Below are positions 26,182-34,766 of a DNA stretch of 64,000 bases, piece by piece; the first letter of the stretch is position 1, and each line of letters starts with the position of its first letter. Origin of the DNA: Roseovarius marisflavi (GTDB lineage Bacteria; Pseudomonadota; Alphaproteobacteria; Rhodobacterales; Rhodobacteraceae); NCBI RefSeq assembly GCF_900142625.1, contig NZ_FRBN01000004.1, positions 62,001-126,000 on the forward strand. Direction: 5' to 3'. The position numbers and the translations under genes were made by a program. The notes beneath the pieces were generated by a model. The model was not told the DNA's origin. It ran no database searches and worked only from the letters and a program-made list of their open reading frames with translations.

Positions 26182-27096
26182 TCAAACCTCACTCAGAAAG
26201 CGATAGCTGTCGCCGCTGCGCTCGACCCGGCCAAGCCCGCCGTCGGGCAAATGAAAGCCGATCATCGCCATTTTATCCTGTGCCAGCTGATCCAAGAGCC
26301 GCTTTCGGGTCTTGATGCCGCCCTCTGCGTCCTGATCCGAGCCGCTGGCCCAATCGGGGCGCTCAAAGGCGAGGTGGCCGTTGCCAATGGCATCGCCAAC
26401 GACCATCACCGATTCGCTTCCCTGACGGATTTCGAACGACATATGCCCCGGCGTATGGCCAAAGGTGGCATGCGCCATCACACCGGAAAGCACCTCTTGG
26501 CCGTCGCTGAAAAAGCTGACCTGATCCTCAATCGCGGCAAGGCGGCGGGCGGCGCCGACGGCAAAGCTCGCGCGTTCTTCGCCAATGGTGGTTACGGTGT
26601 CGGGATCGGTCCAATAGTCCCATTCCCGCTGGCCGATCATGTAGCCTGCATTGGCAAAGACCAGATCGTCGAAATCATCCAGCACCCCCCAGAGGTGATC
26701 AGGGTGGCCATGGGTAAAGACCACGTCGGTGACATCATCGGGCGCCACGCCAAGAGCATCCAGCGTATCCACCAGATCGCCGGCACTGGGCATGAAGCCG
26801 CTGCCCGATCCTGCATCGAACAGAACGGTGCGATCGCCATCCTGAAGCAGGGTAACATTGCACGGCGGGTGCATCACGTCGCCGATGATCGCGTATTTTT
26901 CAAGGATCGGGGCAGTCTCGGCGGCGGGCAGATTACCAAGCAGAAACGATTTTGGCAGCACGAGGTGACCGTCGCTTACGGTGGTGATCGTGGCCGTGCC
27001 AAGCGTCATCTGGTCGGCAGCAAATGTCATGCGTGGCGCGCCAAGGAACGCCGTTGCCCCAAGGCCGCAAAGAACCTGTCGTCTGGTCGGTGTCAT
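26182..27096 (-). CDS. exported metallo-beta-lactamase-fold hydrolase (Tat substrate)
   Basis: 304 residues with a twin-arginine signal (PTRRQVLCGLGATAFLGA). All metal motifs are intact: FTHGHPDHLWG, TFGHTPGHMSFE and VVGDAIGNGH, with a C-terminal MIGFHLPDGGLG. It probably hydrolyses or oxidises a thioester or persulfide-like periplasmic substrate. SoxG and SoxH of Paracoccus are metallo-beta-lactamase-like proteins of unknown function, and this pair may correspond to them. The start at 27096 follows GGGGGAAA; an ATTC-N8-GAAT site lies just upstream. Confidence 0.82.
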   Translation of the reverse strand: MTPTRRQVLCGLGATAFLGAPRMTFAADQMTLGTATITTVSDGHLVLPKSFLLGNLPAAETAPILEKYAIIGDVMHPPCNVTLLQDGDRTVLFDAGSGSGFMPSAGDLVDTLDALGVAPDDVTDVVFTHGHPDHLWGVLDDFDDLVFANAGYMIGQREWDYWTDPDTVTTIGEERASFAVGAARRLAAIEDQVSFFSDGQEVLSGVMAHATFGHTPGHMSFEIRQGSESVMVVGDAIGNGHLAFERPDWASGSDQDAEGGIKTRKRLLDQLAQDKMAMIGFHLPDGGLGRVERSGDSYRFLSEV

Positions 27097-27110
27097 CCGC
27101 TTTCCCCCAT

Positions 27111-27130
27111 CTATTCGAATTTATGAATAT
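27111..27130. promoter_or_regulatory. candidate SoxR operator before the metallo-beta-lactamase pair
   Basis: CTATTC, eight bases, GAATAT, containing a perfect TATTC-N8-GAATA repeat and the exact ATTC-N8-GAAT core. It lies 15 bases before the ATG of the minus-strand gene, where a bound repressor would block transcription. Its match links this operon to the sox regulon. SoxR binding is inferred. Confidence 0.6.
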
Positions 27131-27270
27131 GACCACAGGCAGGGGCCGAAAGACAAGGATTATTTTGCGGGGGTCTTGGTTGAAATGCGGCTCTGTTTCC
27201 TGCTGATTTCCGGATTGTGATGGGTTACCTTGGCCAGAGCACCGAGATTTAAAAAGGCACCTTTCGCAAC

Positions 27271-28140
27271 ATGGATACCCAACAGCCCGCCTATTTGACA
27301 ACCAAAGAGGTGGCCGATCTTTTGCGTGTGAAAGAGCGCAAGGTTTACGATCTGGTCGCCGCCGAAGAGATCCCGCATCGCAAGATCACCGGCAAGCTGT
27401 TGTTTCCGGCGGCTGAGCTGACCGCGTGGATCGAGGGCTCTGGTGCGGTGGTGAGCGGCGAGCGACCGGCGGTTGTGACCGGCTCGCATGATCCGCTTCT
27501 GGATTGGGCGTTGCGTGAATGCGGGGCGGGACTGGCGACGCTTTTGAACGGAAGCCGCGACGGGCTTGCCTGTTTTGCGCAGGGGCAGGCGGCGGTTGCG
27601 GGCCTGCATATCCCGGATGAGCAGGGGTGGAACATCGCGGCGGTTGAGGCCGCTGGTCTGGAAAATTGCGCGCTGATCGGCTGGGCGCTGCGCGCGCGCG
27701 GTCTTATCTTGTCGGAGGCTGCGGCCAGCGACGTGCGCGGCGTTGGCGATTTGCGCGGCAAGCGGGTGATCCTGCGCCAGCCCGGTGCCGGTGCGGCGGC
27801 GCTGTTTCAGCGGTTGATGGCCGAGGCGGGATTGCGCGACGAAGATATCGTGGCGCAGGCCGGCCTTGCCCATACTGAAAGCGATGCTGCCGCCGCGATT
27901 GCGGCAGGCGAGGCCGACGCGACGCTTGGCATCAAGGCGATGGCGAAACAGTTTCACCTGCCGTTCGTGCCGCTTGTGGACGAGCGCTTTGATCTGCTGA
28001 TTGACCGGCGGTCTTATTTCACCGAGCCGGTGCAAAGCCTGTTGCGCTTTGCCCAGAGCGAGGCTTTTGCTGCCAAGGCCGGGGCGCTTGGCGGCTATGA
28101 TATCGGCGATCTCGGGCGCGTGCGCTGGATCTCGAAATAG
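27271..28140 (+). CDS. one-component regulator: MerR/excisionase-type HTH plus periplasmic-binding-protein-like domain
   Basis: 289 residues. An N-terminal HTH (residues about 8-60) reads LTTKEVADLLRVKERKVYDL with IPHRKITGKLLFP. A PBP-like ligand domain follows, with ALRARGLILSEAAASDVRGV, DLRGKRVILRQPGAGAAAL and AAIAAGEADATLGIKAMA. Such PBP-like regulators commonly control molybdate or tungstate genes. It is convergent with tupA (13-base gap), so it probably responds to the tup ligand. The start at 27271 has only a weak ribosome site. Confidence 0.8.
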   Translation: MDTQQPAYLTTKEVADLLRVKERKVYDLVAAEEIPHRKITGKLLFPAAELTAWIEGSGAVVSGERPAVVTGSHDPLLDWALRECGAGLATLLNGSRDGLACFAQGQAAVAGLHIPDEQGWNIAAVEAAGLENCALIGWALRARGLILSEAAASDVRGVGDLRGKRVILRQPGAGAAALFQRLMAEAGLRDEDIVAQAGLAHTESDAAAAIAAGEADATLGIKAMAKQFHLPFVPLVDERFDLLIDRRSYFTEPVQSLLRFAQSEAFAAKAGALGGYDIGDLGRVRWISK

Positions 28141-28152
28141 GGCCTCTTTGGC

Positions 28153-28977
28153 CTAGCCCGCGTTCGGGAAGAACAGCTGTTGGCCGTCGACCTTGTAGTC
28201 GGCAATCGCGGCTTGGCCCTCGTCCGACAGAACCCAGTCGATGAAGGTCTGGCCAGCCTCGGCCTTGACGTTTTCATGCATCTCGGGGTTCACGAGGATG
28301 ATGCCATATTGGTTGAACATCTTCGCGTCGCCCTCGACCGCGATTTGATAATCACCCTTGTTGCCAAAGGCGATCCAGGTGGCGCGGTCGGTCATGATAT
28401 AGGCGCCCATGGCGGTGCCGGTGTTGAGGGTCGCGCCCATGCCCGAGCCGGTTTCGCGATACCAATCCCCGGAGGCGGCGCGTGCGTCGATGCTGGCTTC
28501 GCCCCAAAGCCGCAGCTCGGCCTTGTTGGTGCCGCTGTCATCGCCGCGCGAGGCAAAGGGCGCCTCGGCCTCGGCAATGCGCGTAAGGGCGGCCACCACA
28601 TCGGACATGCCGGCAACACGGGCGGGGTCGGCGGGCGGGCCGACGATGACAAAGTCGTTGTACATCACGTCAAAGCGGGCAACACCGTGGCCCTGGGAGA
28701 CGAATTTTTCCTCGGCGGGCTTGGCATGCACGAAGAGGACATCACCATCGCCATTGGCGGCGTTCTTGATCGCCTGCCCGGTGCCGACGGCGACAACGCG
28801 CACCTCAATCCCGGTCTTTTCGGTAAAGATCGGCAGGATATGATCGAACAGGCCGGAATTCTGGGTCGAGGTGGTTGATTGCACCACGATAAAGCTGTCC
28901 TCGGCCTGTGCCGTGCCGCTTAGACCAAGGGCCAGAAGGGTGGATGCGGCAAGCGAAAGAAGGTGACGTCTGATCAT
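28153..28977 (-). CDS. tupA: TupA-like tungstate/molybdate-binding protein
   Basis: 274 residues with a Sec signal (SLAASTLLALGLSGTAQAE). The TupA ligand-binding signature STTSTQNSGLFDHILP begins near residue 34. DVLFVHAKPAEEKFV and FDVMYNDFVIVGPP follow, and the C-terminus is FIDWVLSDEGQAAI. It captures oxyanions such as tungstate in the periplasm. It is the last gene of tupBCA. Molybdate cannot be excluded. The nearby molybdoenzyme SoxC and the PBP-type regulator suggest a metal-supply role. Confidence 0.88.
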   Translation of the reverse strand: MIRRHLLSLAASTLLALGLSGTAQAEDSFIVVQSTTSTQNSGLFDHILPIFTEKTGIEVRVVAVGTGQAIKNAANGDGDVLFVHAKPAEEKFVSQGHGVARFDVMYNDFVIVGPPADPARVAGMSDVVAALTRIAEAEAPFASRGDDSGTNKAELRLWGEASIDARAASGDWYRETGSGMGATLNTGTAMGAYIMTDRATWIAFGNKGDYQIAVEGDAKMFNQYGIILVNPEMHENVKAEAGQTFIDWVLSDEGQAAIADYKVDGQQLFFPNAG

Positions 28978-29009
28978 TGAAAAGCTCCGTGATCTGGTGG
29001 GATTTGAGA

Positions 29010-29774
29010 TTAGGGTGCGGTGTACAGTCGCCCTTCAAGCCAGGCCTTGGTCGAGGGTGCCTGTGGCGCGGCCAGAACGTCTTGCAGGGGGCCGTCCTCG
29101 GCCAGGGTGCCGTTCTGAAGAAAGATGACATCATCGCCCATGCGCCGCGCCTGTCCAAGATCATGGGTGACCATGACGATGCTGACGCCGCGGGCATGGG
29201 CGGCGTTTATCAGATCCTCGATCGCGTGGGTCGAGGCCGGATCAAGGCTTGAGGTCGGTTCATCAAGGAACAAAAGCCGGGGTTCGCCGACAAGGGCGCG
29301 CGCCAGGGCAAGGCGTTGCTGTTCGCCCCCAGACAAGACCCGCGCGGGGCGGCGCGCCAAATCGGTGAGCCGGGCAAGCTCAAGCGCCTCGGCGGCCTTG
29401 GCGGCGCGCGCGGCCCCGGTGACGCCGCGCACTGTGAGGGCGAATTTGAGGTTTGCCAGAACCGAGCGGCGCAGCATGACAGGACGCTGAAACACCATCG
29501 CCTGTGCGTCGCGCGCGGCGCGGTCAAGCGGGCCACCCTGCCAGAGAACCGCGCCGGTCGTGGGCGCGATAAGCCCGTGCAGAAGGCGTAGCAAAACGCT
29601 TTTGCCGGCGCCATTCGGGCCCATGATCAGGGTGCGTCGACCGGGGCGGATTGCAAGCGTCAGATCATCAATCAGCCGTTTGCCGCCCGCATCAAACGAC
29701 AGCCCCTGACAGGCAAGCAAGGCGGGCGCTGTGGCGCTATCGGGGATGGTCATATCAAGGGTCATGTCACGCAT
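29010..29774 (-). CDS. tupC: TupC-like ABC transporter ATP-binding protein
   Basis: 254-residue ATPase with Walker A GPNGAGKSVL, signature LSGGEQQRLALARAL, Walker B LLFLDEPTSSLD and switch VTHDLGQ. It powers oxyanion import with TupB. The ATG at 29774 overlaps the tupB stop by eight bases; ATG 29765, just past that stop, is an alternative, and both have weak ribosome sites, suggesting translational coupling. Confidence 0.88.
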   Translation of the reverse strand: MRDMTLDMTIPDSATAPALLACQGLSFDAGGKRLIDDLTLAIRPGRRTLIMGPNGAGKSVLLRLLHGLIAPTTGAVLWQGGPLDRAARDAQAMVFQRPVMLRRSVLANLKFALTVRGVTGAARAAKAAEALELARLTDLARRPARVLSGGEQQRLALARALVGEPRLLFLDEPTSSLDPASTHAIEDLINAAHARGVSIVMVTHDLGQARRMGDDVIFLQNGTLAEDGPLQDVLAAPQAPSTKAWLEGRLYTAP

Positions 29775-30474
29775 AGGCCGCCCGCACCGCAGAGGCCCGA
29801 AGCGCCATCACGAGGGCATTCACGATCACCGCAATCGCCAACAGCAACAGCCCAAGCGCGAGGGCGAGTTCAAGGTTTCCCTTCGAGGTTTCAAGCGCGA
29901 TGGTGGTGGTCATCACGCGGGTCACATGGTTGATATTGCCGCCCACGATCAGCACCGCGCCAACCTCGGCCACGGCGCGGCCAAACCCGGCGAGGGCGAC
30001 GGTCAAAAGGCTATAGCGCGCATCCCAGAGCAGCGCCGCGATGCGATCAAACGCGCCGACACCAAGCGAGGCGAATTGCTCGCGATATTCAGCGTGCAGA
30101 TCCTCGACCACCTGCTTGGTGAGCGCCGCTATGATCGGCGTCACAAGGATGGTCTGCGCGATGATCATCGCCGTGGGCGTATAGAGCAGTTGCAACACCC
30201 CAAGCGGCCCCGAGGCCGAGAGCATCAGGTAGACCACAAGCCCGACCACGACCGGCGGCAGGCCCATCAGAGCGTTGAGCAAAACGGTGAGCACGCCACG
30301 GCCCGGAAAGCGGAAGGCGCCAACCATCGCGCCAAGCGGCAGGCCGATCAGGCAGGAAATCACCACCGCCGTGAGGGTCACGCGCAGCGACAGCATCACG
30401 ATTTCGCTCAGGTCCCGATCCCACGTCAGGATCAGGCCAAGCGCTTCGGTCAGGATGTCAGTCAGGCTGAACAC
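29767..30474 (-). CDS. tupB: TupB-like ABC transporter permease
   Basis: About 235 residues with five membrane segments and the EAA-type loop FASLGVGAFDRIAALLWDAR. Conserved TupB stretches are LMGLPPVVVGLVVYL and FGRAVAEVGAVLIVGGNINH. GTG at 30474 is preferred as start because AGGGGAG lies at good spacing; a TTG at 30510 would add 12 residues without such a site. It is the first gene of tupBCA. Confidence 0.88.
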   Translation of the reverse strand: MFSLTDILTEALGLILTWDRDLSEIVMLSLRVTLTAVVISCLIGLPLGAMVGAFRFPGRGVLTVLLNALMGLPPVVVGLVVYLMLSASGPLGVLQLLYTPTAMIIAQTILVTPIIAALTKQVVEDLHAEYREQFASLGVGAFDRIAALLWDARYSLLTVALAGFGRAVAEVGAVLIVGGNINHVTRVMTTTIALETSKGNLELALALGLLLLAIAVIVNALVMALRASAVRAAYA

Positions 30475-30552
30475 GTGCGTTTTCTCCCCTTGTAGGGAAA
30501 AAATACACAATTATGCATATCAATCCAGTCCAAAGCGAAAGGACGGGGTGAT

Positions 30553-31242
30553 TTATCCTGGATTGGTCCGCAGCCGCCAGATTTTGAGGGGTTGGACAAG
30601 CTGTTGACCGTCCGGGCCGGTGACCACGTTTTTGGCGAAAAGCCGGGCAAGCTCGGGGCGCAGGGCCTCGGCCAGGGCGCGGCGGGCGGGATCGACCGCG
30701 GCGAGATAGTCGATGAAGGCCTCAAGGTCTGGCATCGGCGTCGCGCGCTCATAAACAACCGGCGCGGGGCCGGTGGCGAGGCCTTGGGCCAGAAGGTCAT
30801 CAATCGCGCGCTGCGCCGCTTCGCGAATCGTCGTTTCATCTTCGATCGGGCGCATGACCTCGAAGAACGAGCCCTTTGCCAGTGGCTCGACCACAATCAC
30901 CTCGCCATTCGGGCGCAACACGCGCAACGCCTCTTGCAGGGCGGCAGGCATGGCGGGCACAGGGACGTGGTGCAGGGAGTTGAGGAATATCGCCGCATCA
31001 AAGCTGGCGGGCGCAAAGGGGATCGCCTCTGCCCCGGCGGTGACGAAGGTGGCGTCGGGGACGCGCGCGGTGGCGGCGGCAATGGCCCCGGCACTTGGGT
31101 CAATGCCGGTCATGCGAAACCCGTCGCGTGAAAGGCTCTTGGCAAGCGCGCCATGACCACAGCCAATATCCAGCACATCGCGCGCGCCAATCTCTTGCAG
31201 GCTGGCCACGATGCGCGCGCGGGTGTCGTAGGGGTTACTCAT
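30553..31242 (-). CDS. class I SAM-dependent methyltransferase
   Basis: 229 residues of the Methyltransf_11 type. Motif I is VLDIGCGHGALAKSL with MTGIDPSAGAI as the acidic second strand, followed by IPFAPASFDAAIFLNSLHHV and ALRVLRPNGEVIVVEPL. No signal or membrane segment is seen. The ATG at 31242 overlaps the CoA-transferase stop; a longer upstream reading runs antiparallel through that gene and is rejected. Its substrate is unknown, and position at the end of the CaiB/SDR/ALDH operon does not reveal it. Confidence 0.82.
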   Translation of the reverse strand: MSNPYDTRARIVASLQEIGARDVLDIGCGHGALAKSLSRDGFRMTGIDPSAGAIAAATARVPDATFVTAGAEAIPFAPASFDAAIFLNSLHHVPVPAMPAALQEALRVLRPNGEVIVVEPLAKGSFFEVMRPIEDETTIREAAQRAIDDLLAQGLATGPAPVVYERATPMPDLEAFIDYLAAVDPARRALAEALRPELARLFAKNVVTGPDGQQLVQPLKIWRLRTNPG

Positions 31243-32368
31243 CGGCGGGGCCAAACTCGGCAAAGAGGGCCTCGGTATGCGCCCCAAGCCCCGGCACCGC
31301 GCCCAGATCGGGCAGGGTGGCATTGACGAGCGCGCCGGGGGCGAGCATGCGGACCGGGCCGCTTGGGGTATCGACCTCGACATAGCGGTTCTGGGGGTGC
31401 TGGGCGAGATCCTCCATCGTGCTGACGCGGCCATAGGCGATGCGTGCATCGCGCAACCGCTCGGCCATGTCGTCACGGGTGCAGGCGGCAAAGACCGGCG
31501 CGATGACCGCATCAAGCGCGGCGCGATTGGCGACGCGGCTGGAATTGCTGTCAAAGCGCGGATCGCTGGCAAGACCCGGCTGGCCCAGAATATCGGCGCA
31601 GAAAATGGCCCATTCGCGTTCGTTCTGGATCGAGACAAGCACCTCTTTGTCGTCGCTGCCCATATAGGTGCCATAGGGCGCAATAGTGGGATGGTTGAGC
31701 CCGCTGCGCGGCGGGGTTTTGCCGCCATAGGCATATTGCAGATAGGGCACGTTCATCCAGTCGCCGAGCGCGTGAAACAGCGAGACCGCGATATGACGGC
31801 CCGCGCCGGTTTGGCTGCGTCCGATCAGCGCCAGAAGCACCGATTGAAAGGCGGTCATGCCGGCCGCGATGTCACAGACCGACACCCCGGTCCGCGCAGA
31901 GCCGTGGGTGTTGCCGGTGATCGACGACAGCCCGCTTTCGGCCTGCACCAAAAGGTCATAGGCCTTGAGATCGCGCAATGGCCCCTCTTCGCCATAGCCC
32001 GAGATCGACACCGTGATAAGCCGGGGATAGCGGGCGCGCAAATCGGCGGGGGCAAAGCCAAGCCGGTCAATCGCGCCCGGCGCAAGGTTCTGGATAAACA
32101 CATCGGCGCGCGCCAGCATCGCCTCCATCACCGCGCGATCCGCGTCCTGGCGCAGGTCAAGGCAGATCGATTCCTTGCCGCGATTGAGCCAGACGAAATA
32201 GGCGCTTTCGCCGTGAACAAGGTGATCATAGCCACGGGCGAAATCGCCCTCGGGGCGTTCGACCTTGATTACCCGCGCGCCCGCCTCGGCCAGACGGCCC
32301 GAGACGTAAGGCGCGGCGACCGCCTGTTCGACGGAGACAACGAAAATGCCAGAGAGATCAGGGGTCAT
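31235..32368 (-). CDS. CaiB/BaiF family III CoA-transferase
   Basis: 377 residues with family III features: IFVVSVEQAVAAPYVSGRLA, ARVIKVERPEGDFARGYD, WLNRGKESICLDL and SVCDIAAGMTAFQSVLLAL, where the Asp is the expected catalytic residue that forms the acyl anhydride. These enzymes move CoA between carboxylic acids, for example in mesaconate, succinate or aromatic acid metabolism. It lies in an operon with SDR and aldehyde dehydrogenase, divergent from an acyl-CoA dehydrogenase and a mesaconyl-CoA hydratase-like gene. This fits CoA activation of an organic acid. Confidence 0.88.
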   Translation of the reverse strand: MTPDLSGIFVVSVEQAVAAPYVSGRLAEAGARVIKVERPEGDFARGYDHLVHGESAYFVWLNRGKESICLDLRQDADRAVMEAMLARADVFIQNLAPGAIDRLGFAPADLRARYPRLITVSISGYGEEGPLRDLKAYDLLVQAESGLSSITGNTHGSARTGVSVCDIAAGMTAFQSVLLALIGRSQTGAGRHIAVSLFHALGDWMNVPYLQYAYGGKTPPRSGLNHPTIAPYGTYMGSDDKEVLVSIQNEREWAIFCADILGQPGLASDPRFDSNSSRVANRAALDAVIAPVFAACTRDDMAERLRDARIAYGRVSTMEDLAQHPQNRYVEVDTPSGPVRMLAPGALVNATLPDLGAVPGLGAHTEALFAEFGPADE

Positions 32369-32400
32369 GCGGGCCTCGTTTCGGTCAGGATTTGAATGGC

Positions 32401-33150
32401 CTAGATCGTGCGCCCGCCATCGACCTCAAGCACGACGCCGGTGATGAAATCGGCCTCGTCCGAGGCGAGGTAAAGCGCCGCATTGGCAATGTCACGCGGC
32501 GTTGACATGCGCCCCAGAGGAATGCCTGCAATAAAGGCCGCGCGGTTTTCCGGCGTGTCTGGCATGCCCATGAACTGTTCCAGAAGGGCGGTGGCGCCGA
32601 TCACCGGGGCGATGCAATTGACGCGGATGCCGTCGGGGGCGAGCTCTGCGGCAAGGCTTCGTGACATCAGGTTGACCGCGCCCTTGGTCGAATTGTACCA
32701 GGTCAGGCCGGGGCGCGGGCGAATGCCGGCGGTCGAGCCGATGTTGATCATCACGCCGTTGCCCTGTGCGCGCCAGAGCGGAACACAGGTCTTGGTCATG
32801 TGAAAGATCGAGGTGACATTGACGTCGTAAAGCTTGCGAAAGGTTGCCTCGTCGGTTTCCATCAGCGGGCGGTTGGCGTTTGACCAGCCGGCGTTGTTTA
32901 CCACGATATCAAGGCGGCCAAAGGCGGTGTTTACCTCGGCCACGGCAGCGGCGACATCGGCACCATCCGAGACGTCACAGCGAATGGCAATCGCGCCATT
33001 GCCGATTTCCTCGGCCACTGCGCGCGCGCCCTCAAGGTTGAGATCGAGCAGGGCCACCCGCGCGCCCTCGCGGGTAAAGGTCTCGGCGATGCCCTTGCCA
33101 AAGCCCGAGGCGGCGCCTGTTACGAGGGCTGTTTTTCCGTTCAAGCGCAT
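32401..33150 (-). CDS. short-chain dehydrogenase/reductase
   Basis: 249 residues, classical SDR. The cofactor motif is TGAASGFGKGIA, with D38-like acidic residues in ALLDLNLEG suggesting NAD(H). NNAGWSN follows, then NIGSTAGI with catalytic Ser and YNSTKGAVN with Tyr and Lys. GVVLEVDGGRTI closes the protein. Start 33150 lies after AGGGAACGC, ten bases past the aldehyde dehydrogenase stop. It probably oxidises a hydroxy compound to the aldehyde or ketone handled by neighbours; substrate unknown. Confidence 0.88.
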   Translation of the reverse strand: MRLNGKTALVTGAASGFGKGIAETFTREGARVALLDLNLEGARAVAEEIGNGAIAIRCDVSDGADVAAAVAEVNTAFGRLDIVVNNAGWSNANRPLMETDEATFRKLYDVNVTSIFHMTKTCVPLWRAQGNGVMINIGSTAGIRPRPGLTWYNSTKGAVNLMSRSLAAELAPDGIRVNCIAPVIGATALLEQFMGMPDTPENRAAFIAGIPLGRMSTPRDIANAALYLASDEADFITGVVLEVDGGRTI

Positions 33151-33160
33151 GTTGCGTTCC

Positions 33161-34609
33161 CTAGCCGTGATTGTTGATGATGGTCTTGATCTGCGAGAAC
33201 TCGAACAGGGCGGCAAAGCCCTTTTCGCGCCCGTGGCCGGATTTTCGGATGCCGCCGAACGGCAATTCTATCCCGCCACCGGCACCATAACCGTTGATGA
33301 ACACCTGACCACAGCGCATCGCCTTGGCGACGCGCATCTGGCGGCCACCGTCGCGCGTCCAGATGCCGGCGACAAGGCCATAGTCGGTGTCGTTTGCGAT
33401 CTGGATCGCCTCGGCCTCGGTGTCGAACGGAATGGCGCAGAGGACAGGGCCGAACACCTCTTCCTGGGCAATCCGTGATTTCGGATTGACCGGTCCGAAC
33501 AGGGCAGGAGCCACGTAATAGCCGGCCTTGGGCGCATCAGGGTCGATTGTGCCGCGTGCCACAAGCGGGGCGTCGGCCTGCGTGATATAGGTTTCGACGC
33601 GTTTCTTCTGTTTCGCGGAAATCAGCGGGCCGAGTACCGAATCCTCGCCCGAGGCAGAGGCGGTGACGGCGCTGAACCGCTCGGCCAGTTGGCCCATCAC
33701 CTGATCATAAATCCCGCGCTGGATCAGAACGCGAGAGCCGGCCGAACAGGTCTGGCCGCCGTTTTGAATGATGGCATTGACCAGCACCGGCATCACCGCA
33801 TCAAGATCGGCGTCGTCAAACACGATCTGCGGGGATTTGCCGCCAAGTTCCAGGGTACAGTTGATGTGATTGCGCGCGGCGGCGATCTGAATCATCGCGC
33901 CCACCTCGGGCGAGCCGGTGAAGGACATGAAATCGACATCAGGGTGTTCGGACAGGGCCTTGCCCGCCGTATCGCCGCGCCCGGTGACAATGTTGATCGC
34001 GCCGGGCGGAAAGCCGGCCTCCTGCGCCAGTTCGCCAAGGCGCAGCGAGGTCAAGCAGGCATCCTCGGCAGGCTTTAGGACGGCGGCATTGCCCATGGCG
34101 AGGGCGGCGGCCACAGAGCGGCCGAACATCTGCGCGGGGTAATTCCACGGGATGATATGGCCGGTCACGCCATGCGGTTCGCGCAGCACCTGCACGTTAT
34201 AGCCCGCCATGAAGGGGATCACCTCGCCATGGACCTTATCGGCCCCGCCACCGTAAAATTCGAAATAGCGCGCGGCGGCGATCATATCGGCGCGCGATTG
34301 TTTGATCGGCTTACCGTTGTCGCGGGTTTCAAGCTGGGCGAGGGTTTCGACGTCCTCAAGAATGCGCAGGCTGAGGCGCAGCATCAGGCGGCCCCGTTCG
34401 GCGGCGGTCATGGCACCCCAATCGCCGGTTTGATACGCGGCGCGGGCGGCGGCAACGGCAGCATCGATATCGGCCGCGCCGGAATCGGCGATAGAGGTAA
34501 ACACCTCGCCATCAATCGGCGAGCGCACGTCAAGTTCGGCACCGGACTGGGCGGGCACCCATTGGCCGCCAATCAGGTTGAGAGGTCTGGGAATGGCAAA
34601 ACTTGTCAT
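33161..34609 (-). CDS. NAD(P)-dependent aldehyde dehydrogenase
   Basis: 482 residues of the ALDH superfamily. Key residues are the Asn in PWNYPAQMF, E255 in LELGGKSP, C288 in NGGQTCSAG and the C-terminal ELPFGGIRKSGHGREKG. It converts an aldehyde to a carboxylic acid. As the first gene of the minus-strand operon with SDR and CoA-transferase, it could form the acid that is then given CoA. Substrate is not predictable from sequence. Confidence 0.92.
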   Translation of the reverse strand: MTSFAIPRPLNLIGGQWVPAQSGAELDVRSPIDGEVFTSIADSGAADIDAAVAAARAAYQTGDWGAMTAAERGRLMLRLSLRILEDVETLAQLETRDNGKPIKQSRADMIAAARYFEFYGGGADKVHGEVIPFMAGYNVQVLREPHGVTGHIIPWNYPAQMFGRSVAAALAMGNAAVLKPAEDACLTSLRLGELAQEAGFPPGAINIVTGRGDTAGKALSEHPDVDFMSFTGSPEVGAMIQIAAARNHINCTLELGGKSPQIVFDDADLDAVMPVLVNAIIQNGGQTCSAGSRVLIQRGIYDQVMGQLAERFSAVTASASGEDSVLGPLISAKQKKRVETYITQADAPLVARGTIDPDAPKAGYYVAPALFGPVNPKSRIAQEEVFGPVLCAIPFDTEAEAIQIANDTDYGLVAGIWTRDGGRQMRVAKAMRCGQVFINGYGAGGGIELPFGGIRKSGHGREKGFAALFEFSQIKTIINNHG

Positions 34610-34766
34610 CTCGGAGGTGTCCCTTTTGGCCCGGTGCGATGTGTCCGCGCATTTAACAGGGGATTGGGCGTGCTTGACAAGCGGCAGGGTTCAGGATCGG
34701 TTTTCCGGTTCCTTGCCCGGCCCAAATCTGCGAAAGAAGGGCGACCCTAGACTGAGTGAGAAACAG

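Noticed and set aside
30480..30520. AATTATGCATAT upstream of tupB as a metal operator related to the repeat at 434-465
   Set aside because: Only a short shared AATTATGCA string without symmetric arms at tupB; too weak to call.
31243..31734. N-terminal extension of the methyltransferase
   Set aside because: Runs through the CoA-transferase coding sequence with shadow composition; the methyltransferase domain begins right after ATG 31242.
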